Positions 60,555 to 64,000 of a stretch of 64,000 nt of DNA are shown piece after piece. The notes beneath the pieces are model-generated. The model was not told where the DNA came from and searched no databases. It was given only the letters and a program-made list of their open reading frames with translations. How positions within the stretch are numbered: position 1 is the first letter of the stretch; the number at the start of each line of letters is the position of its first letter. Made by a program: the position numbers and the translations under genes. Origin of the DNA: Homalodisca vitripennis (Eukaryota; Arthropoda; Insecta; Hemiptera; Cicadellidae); NCBI RefSeq assembly GCF_021130785.1, contig NC_060212.1, positions 146,283,501-146,347,500 on the forward strand. The letters are read 5' to 3'.

Positions 60555-61344
60555 ATAGACGGACGAGAGCACTGAGCCGTTTTGGGTCTGGGAGATGGAC
60601 AAGGGCGCTAAGTTGCTCTGTATCCGGAAGATAGACGGACAGGATCACTCAGTTGCACTGTCTCCGGAAGATAGACGGACAGGGTCACTCAGTTGCACTG
60701 TCTCCGGAAGATAGACGGACAGAATCACTCAGTTGCACTGTCTCTGGAAGATAGACGGACAAGGTCACTCAGTTGCACTGTCTCCAGAAGATAGACGGAC
60801 AGGATCATTCAGTTGCACTGCCTGCGGAAGATAGACGGACAGGGTCACTCAGTTGCACTGTTTCCGGAAGATAGACGGACAGGATCACTCAGTTGCACTG
60901 AATGCGGAAGATAGACGAACAGGGTTACTCAGTTGCACTGTCTCCGGAAGATAGATGGACAGAATCACTCAGTTGCACTGTCTCCGGAAGATACACGGGC
61001 AGGATCACTCAGTTGCACTGTCTCCGGAAGATAGACGGGCAGGATCACTCAGTTGCACTGTCTCCGGAAGATAGACGGACAGGGTCACTCAGTTGCACTG
61101 CCTGCAGAAGATAGGCGGACAGGGTCACTCAGTTGCACTGTCTCCGGAAGATAGACGGACAGGGTCACTCAGTTGCACTGTTTCTGGAAGATAGACGGAC
61201 AGGGTCACTCAGTTGCACTGTTTCTGGAAGATAGACGGACAGGGTCACTCAGTTGCACTGTTTCTAGAAGATAGACGGTCAGGGTCACTCAGTTGCACTG
61301 TTTCTGGAAGATAGACGGACAAGGTCACTCAGTTGCACTGTCTC
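60555..61344 (+). repeat. 40-bp tandem array, ~18 clean units plus degenerate left edge
   Basis: Units read CTCCGGAAGATAGACGGACA, then GGGTCACTCAGTTGCACTGT. Units are in perfect 40-bp register from 60621 to 61344. Copies at 60555-60620 are degenerate. Because 40 is not a multiple of three, three units make a 40-codon period in open frames, which are not genes. Confidence 0.97.
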
Positions 61345-64000
61345 CTTCCTACCCTCCAGTACAGATTGTAACATGGACCAATTCCATAGTCTTTCCTTCC
61401 TGTGTATAAAGTATTTATATTTTGTTAATAATTTAGTGTAAGAATAACTTTTAATTTCACAAAGGAAGGGCTCAAAGGAGGCATAGTACAATTGTTGACA
61501 CCAAATCAAGATGCCAACTAATGTGAATGTGTTTGGGGGAATAACGGTTTCTGGGGTAACACTCGTATTACAAAAGCCGTGGGTGAAGCTCGTGCGTCAT
61601 AGAAATAATACCAGTTTGTTCGAGTAGACCGGGTGTTATTTATTTACAGCTGTTGGCTGCTACAAAGTAACAACATGTACGGTTGACCGCGTTTGCCAAC
61701 TACCATTCAGACGTGAACCTTTACAAGTAACAAAGAGTTCAAAGGACAGGAAGTAAGCAGATGAAACTTTGCCAAAACAGTCACATTTAGAAGTGTCTGA
61801 TGTGAATTGTAATGTTCAATCGTACAAGTACCGTTTAGTACGGTCGGCTACTGATTGTCGTTCGGTACCACCTTAGATGACGATGTCAATCTTGCATTAT
61901 TCCATTGGTATTCTGTGACGTACTTTTTTGTTAGCTTAAATGTTCAGCTCCGTTTTCAACCGCTTGGTAAAATATTACTATTTGGTTCAGTATTATAGAT
62001 GCTTATGCAGTTTTTTTTCATGTCATCACAAGTTTGTGATTAAACAGCTGGCTGTATTACCCGCCATCTTGCCTTATGACGTTTCTTTTTTTTATATCAA
62101 TATTTTTCTAGGTTATTCAAAAATAATCCCAACGTATTTTGTGCTTTCGTCATTCAAATATTAAAAAGTGTACACTTTACAAAAAACTAGAAGCGCTTGT
62201 ATCCTTATTAAATATATCTTTAAGAAAACTAAACATCTCCCACAACGCGTAATCAAAACTAAGAGCGTAAAATTGCATGGGGTTTAACGTTGTTCTTATG
62301 GAGAAAACAATTCAAGGTCATTTCACTACAAATTAGAACTCGCAGTTGGAACCCAACAAACCTGTACGTTAACATAATGTAAGTAGTTATTGCACATTTG
62401 TACAAACATCGTCTGCAATGTTGCGTTCATCTGTTTATCCGACGAACGCAATATTTATGGAGCAGTAACCAGAAACCTAAAAGTGGCCAGCATGATGAAA
62501 AGCTGTGGTGGGCAGATTGTAAAAAAACATTTACTAACGTTTCTAGTTACTTCCGGTGTACGACTAACGAACGTTTCCAAGAAATTTCAGTGGTCCCGCA
62601 AACGTTGTCATTGGTGTATTTCGTACAAATTAGTCATCCTTACTGCGGCTATCAACCTTTCTCGATTTTCAGTGAACGTAGGATTCCACTGAACGTTGCC
62701 AACTTGTACCTAGGAACGAGTGGGACGTACACGTAGCAGACATCGGCACTGTCGCGGTGGTTTGGCAGCTTCTCAACTTGAACGTGATTCACCAGAAATC
62801 CCTTTCGTGACAGAACACAACAGCTGGCTGCTGGTGACTTACTGTTGTGTACGGTTTTAAGTCTGTTGATCGCTTGTCCAAGCGGCGAGCCGCTTCTGTC
62901 GTGGCTTCCACCCTCTTTATGTTCACCTTGTGTCCAATCGTTAATTGCCTTTCTGTTAAACCGCGAAATGTGTTTGGAACGATGCTCATGTTCCGAGCCA
63001 AAATTCTAACGTGATGGGTTTCCATTAGTTATTTTAGAGGACGTAGCAAGCGGTGACGTATATTAATGGATATATCAGAGCAAAGTGTAGGATGCTCGTT
63101 TCAGATGGAAAACATAGTATCAAAACCATTGAAAAGTGAAAAATAATATATCAATGAGTTGTAGAATGAGATGTGGCTCGAAAAATGTGGCATGTTTTGA
63201 ATCAATTTGGGTTAATTACACAACGGTTGTTCAAGGACGGGGTTTAGCCACCACATTGTGCAGTTATAAATTGTATGGTGAAAACTCTCTTTGTAATTTA
63301 GGCAAGGATTCAAATTGATAGCGTAATAAATAAAATTGAAAATATAATTCTATAATTATCTCAAATTTTTCAAAGTTTTTCTTACAACATGGCATTCCGA
63401 TACAATTACTTAAAATGACGTGTACTACTGGATACAGACCGATACAACGGAGTTAAGTAGGACCTGATAAAACGTTAAGTTAAAATGTCCCTTCTTTTGA
63501 TGAAACCGACTAATCCAACAAAATATTTCTAAATTTGGAAAAATGTCTTAGATTATTTTACAGTATACTCTGTGCGTTCATAATGGGTTTTCTCGTTGCG
63601 ACCATGGCTCCTTAAGATCAATGTAAAAATGTTGGAATTTTGTCGAGTTCTTCCATGGATCCAGAGGGACCTACTAAAATTTTAGTGTATCAAGTCAATT
63701 GTGTGTAGAGTATCAAGTTACTTTAGGACCTTTCTGTAACGATATATCACCCAAACGGTCATACAGACAAAAAAGCGATTTTAACTCAACTTGTTGGATC
63801 CATAATAAATACTACATAATATTTTCGTCAAAATATGAAAAGACATTTATACAAAAAGTGTGTAGTTATCGCAAGATAAATTATATTTTAGGTCATGACA
63901 TGTGTGTATATATTTGAGAAGTGAACGAATGTTCTGTAGTAAGCTTGACGTCTATAACCCTACCATTACAATATATTTTTTATCCGGTTTAATATTTGAA
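61345..64000. other. No gene seen
   Basis: AT-rich DNA to the window end. Overlapping frames at 62390-62736 (+) and a 78-codon frame at 62789-63025 (-) have no recognised domain. No exon that continues the + strand host gene could be supported here. Confidence 0.4.

Noticed and set aside
60902..61114. Repeat protein-like frame in the 40-bp array
   Set aside because: A 40-base unit shifts frame at each step; the frame exists only because three units make 120 bases.
12613..61344. Could any of the regular arrays be a CRISPR array?
   Set aside because: Units are tandem without unique spacers, and the DNA is clearly eukaryotic.
62789..63025. 78-codon minus frame with moderately gene-like composition
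   Set aside because: I could not connect it to any family, and there is no supporting splice signal or neighbour.

Overview
This window looks like nuclear DNA of an arthropod, most likely an insect. The evidence is low gene density, AT-rich introns, GT-AG splice sites, a eukaryotic tRNA-Lys gene with a pol III terminator, and non-LTR, Penelope-like and MITE-type repeats. A hemipteran is my guess from the repeat style only. No prokaryotic operon, virus or CRISPR array is visible. Almost all of the longer open frames are chance frames in AT-rich or repeat DNA.

Layout. Region 1-12 kb is a graveyard of mobile elements: the 3' part of a non-LTR retrotransposon (1.9-2.7 kb, +), a small reverse-transcriptase remnant (5.8-6.0 kb, -), two inverted copies of an unnamed dispersed repeat (6.8-7.1 and 8.8-9.1 kb), and two inverted Penelope-like element (PLE) copies at 8.4-8.6 kb (+) and 10.3-10.9 kb (-). 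The second PLE copy still encodes a GIY-YIG endonuclease domain, and both lie against (TA)n tracts. Region 12-25 kb holds a tRNA-like sequence, a ~165-bp tandem array, two copies of a MITE whose inverted termini match, a diverged tandem duplication, GC-rich promoter-like patches with one E2F-consensus site, and a third PLE-type hairpin at 24.8 kb.

From 25 kb onward I can assemble part of one host gene on the + strand. Exons at 25073-25199, 38105-38189 and 50273-50328 have good GT-AG borders, are each open in the required frame and have matching phases. They encode a low-complexity segment that becomes Ser/Arg/Lys-rich. Two further exons have a start codon in good context: a PHD-finger exon (42677-42880, phase 0 end) and a short exon (56465-56568, same end phase as the 50273-50328 exon). 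Their phases allow both to be alternative first exons of the same gene, whose remaining exons would lie beyond the window. I could not name the gene. A tRNA-Lys(UUU) gene lies antisense in what would be an intron.

The most striking feature is eight unrelated tandem arrays with units of about 40, 58, 60, 76, 78-85, 128, 165 and 190 bp. Together they make up about 9 kb, or 14% of the window. Two of them share a 12-bp core. The other notable signal is a hammerhead-ribozyme-like core in the PLE-derived hairpins.
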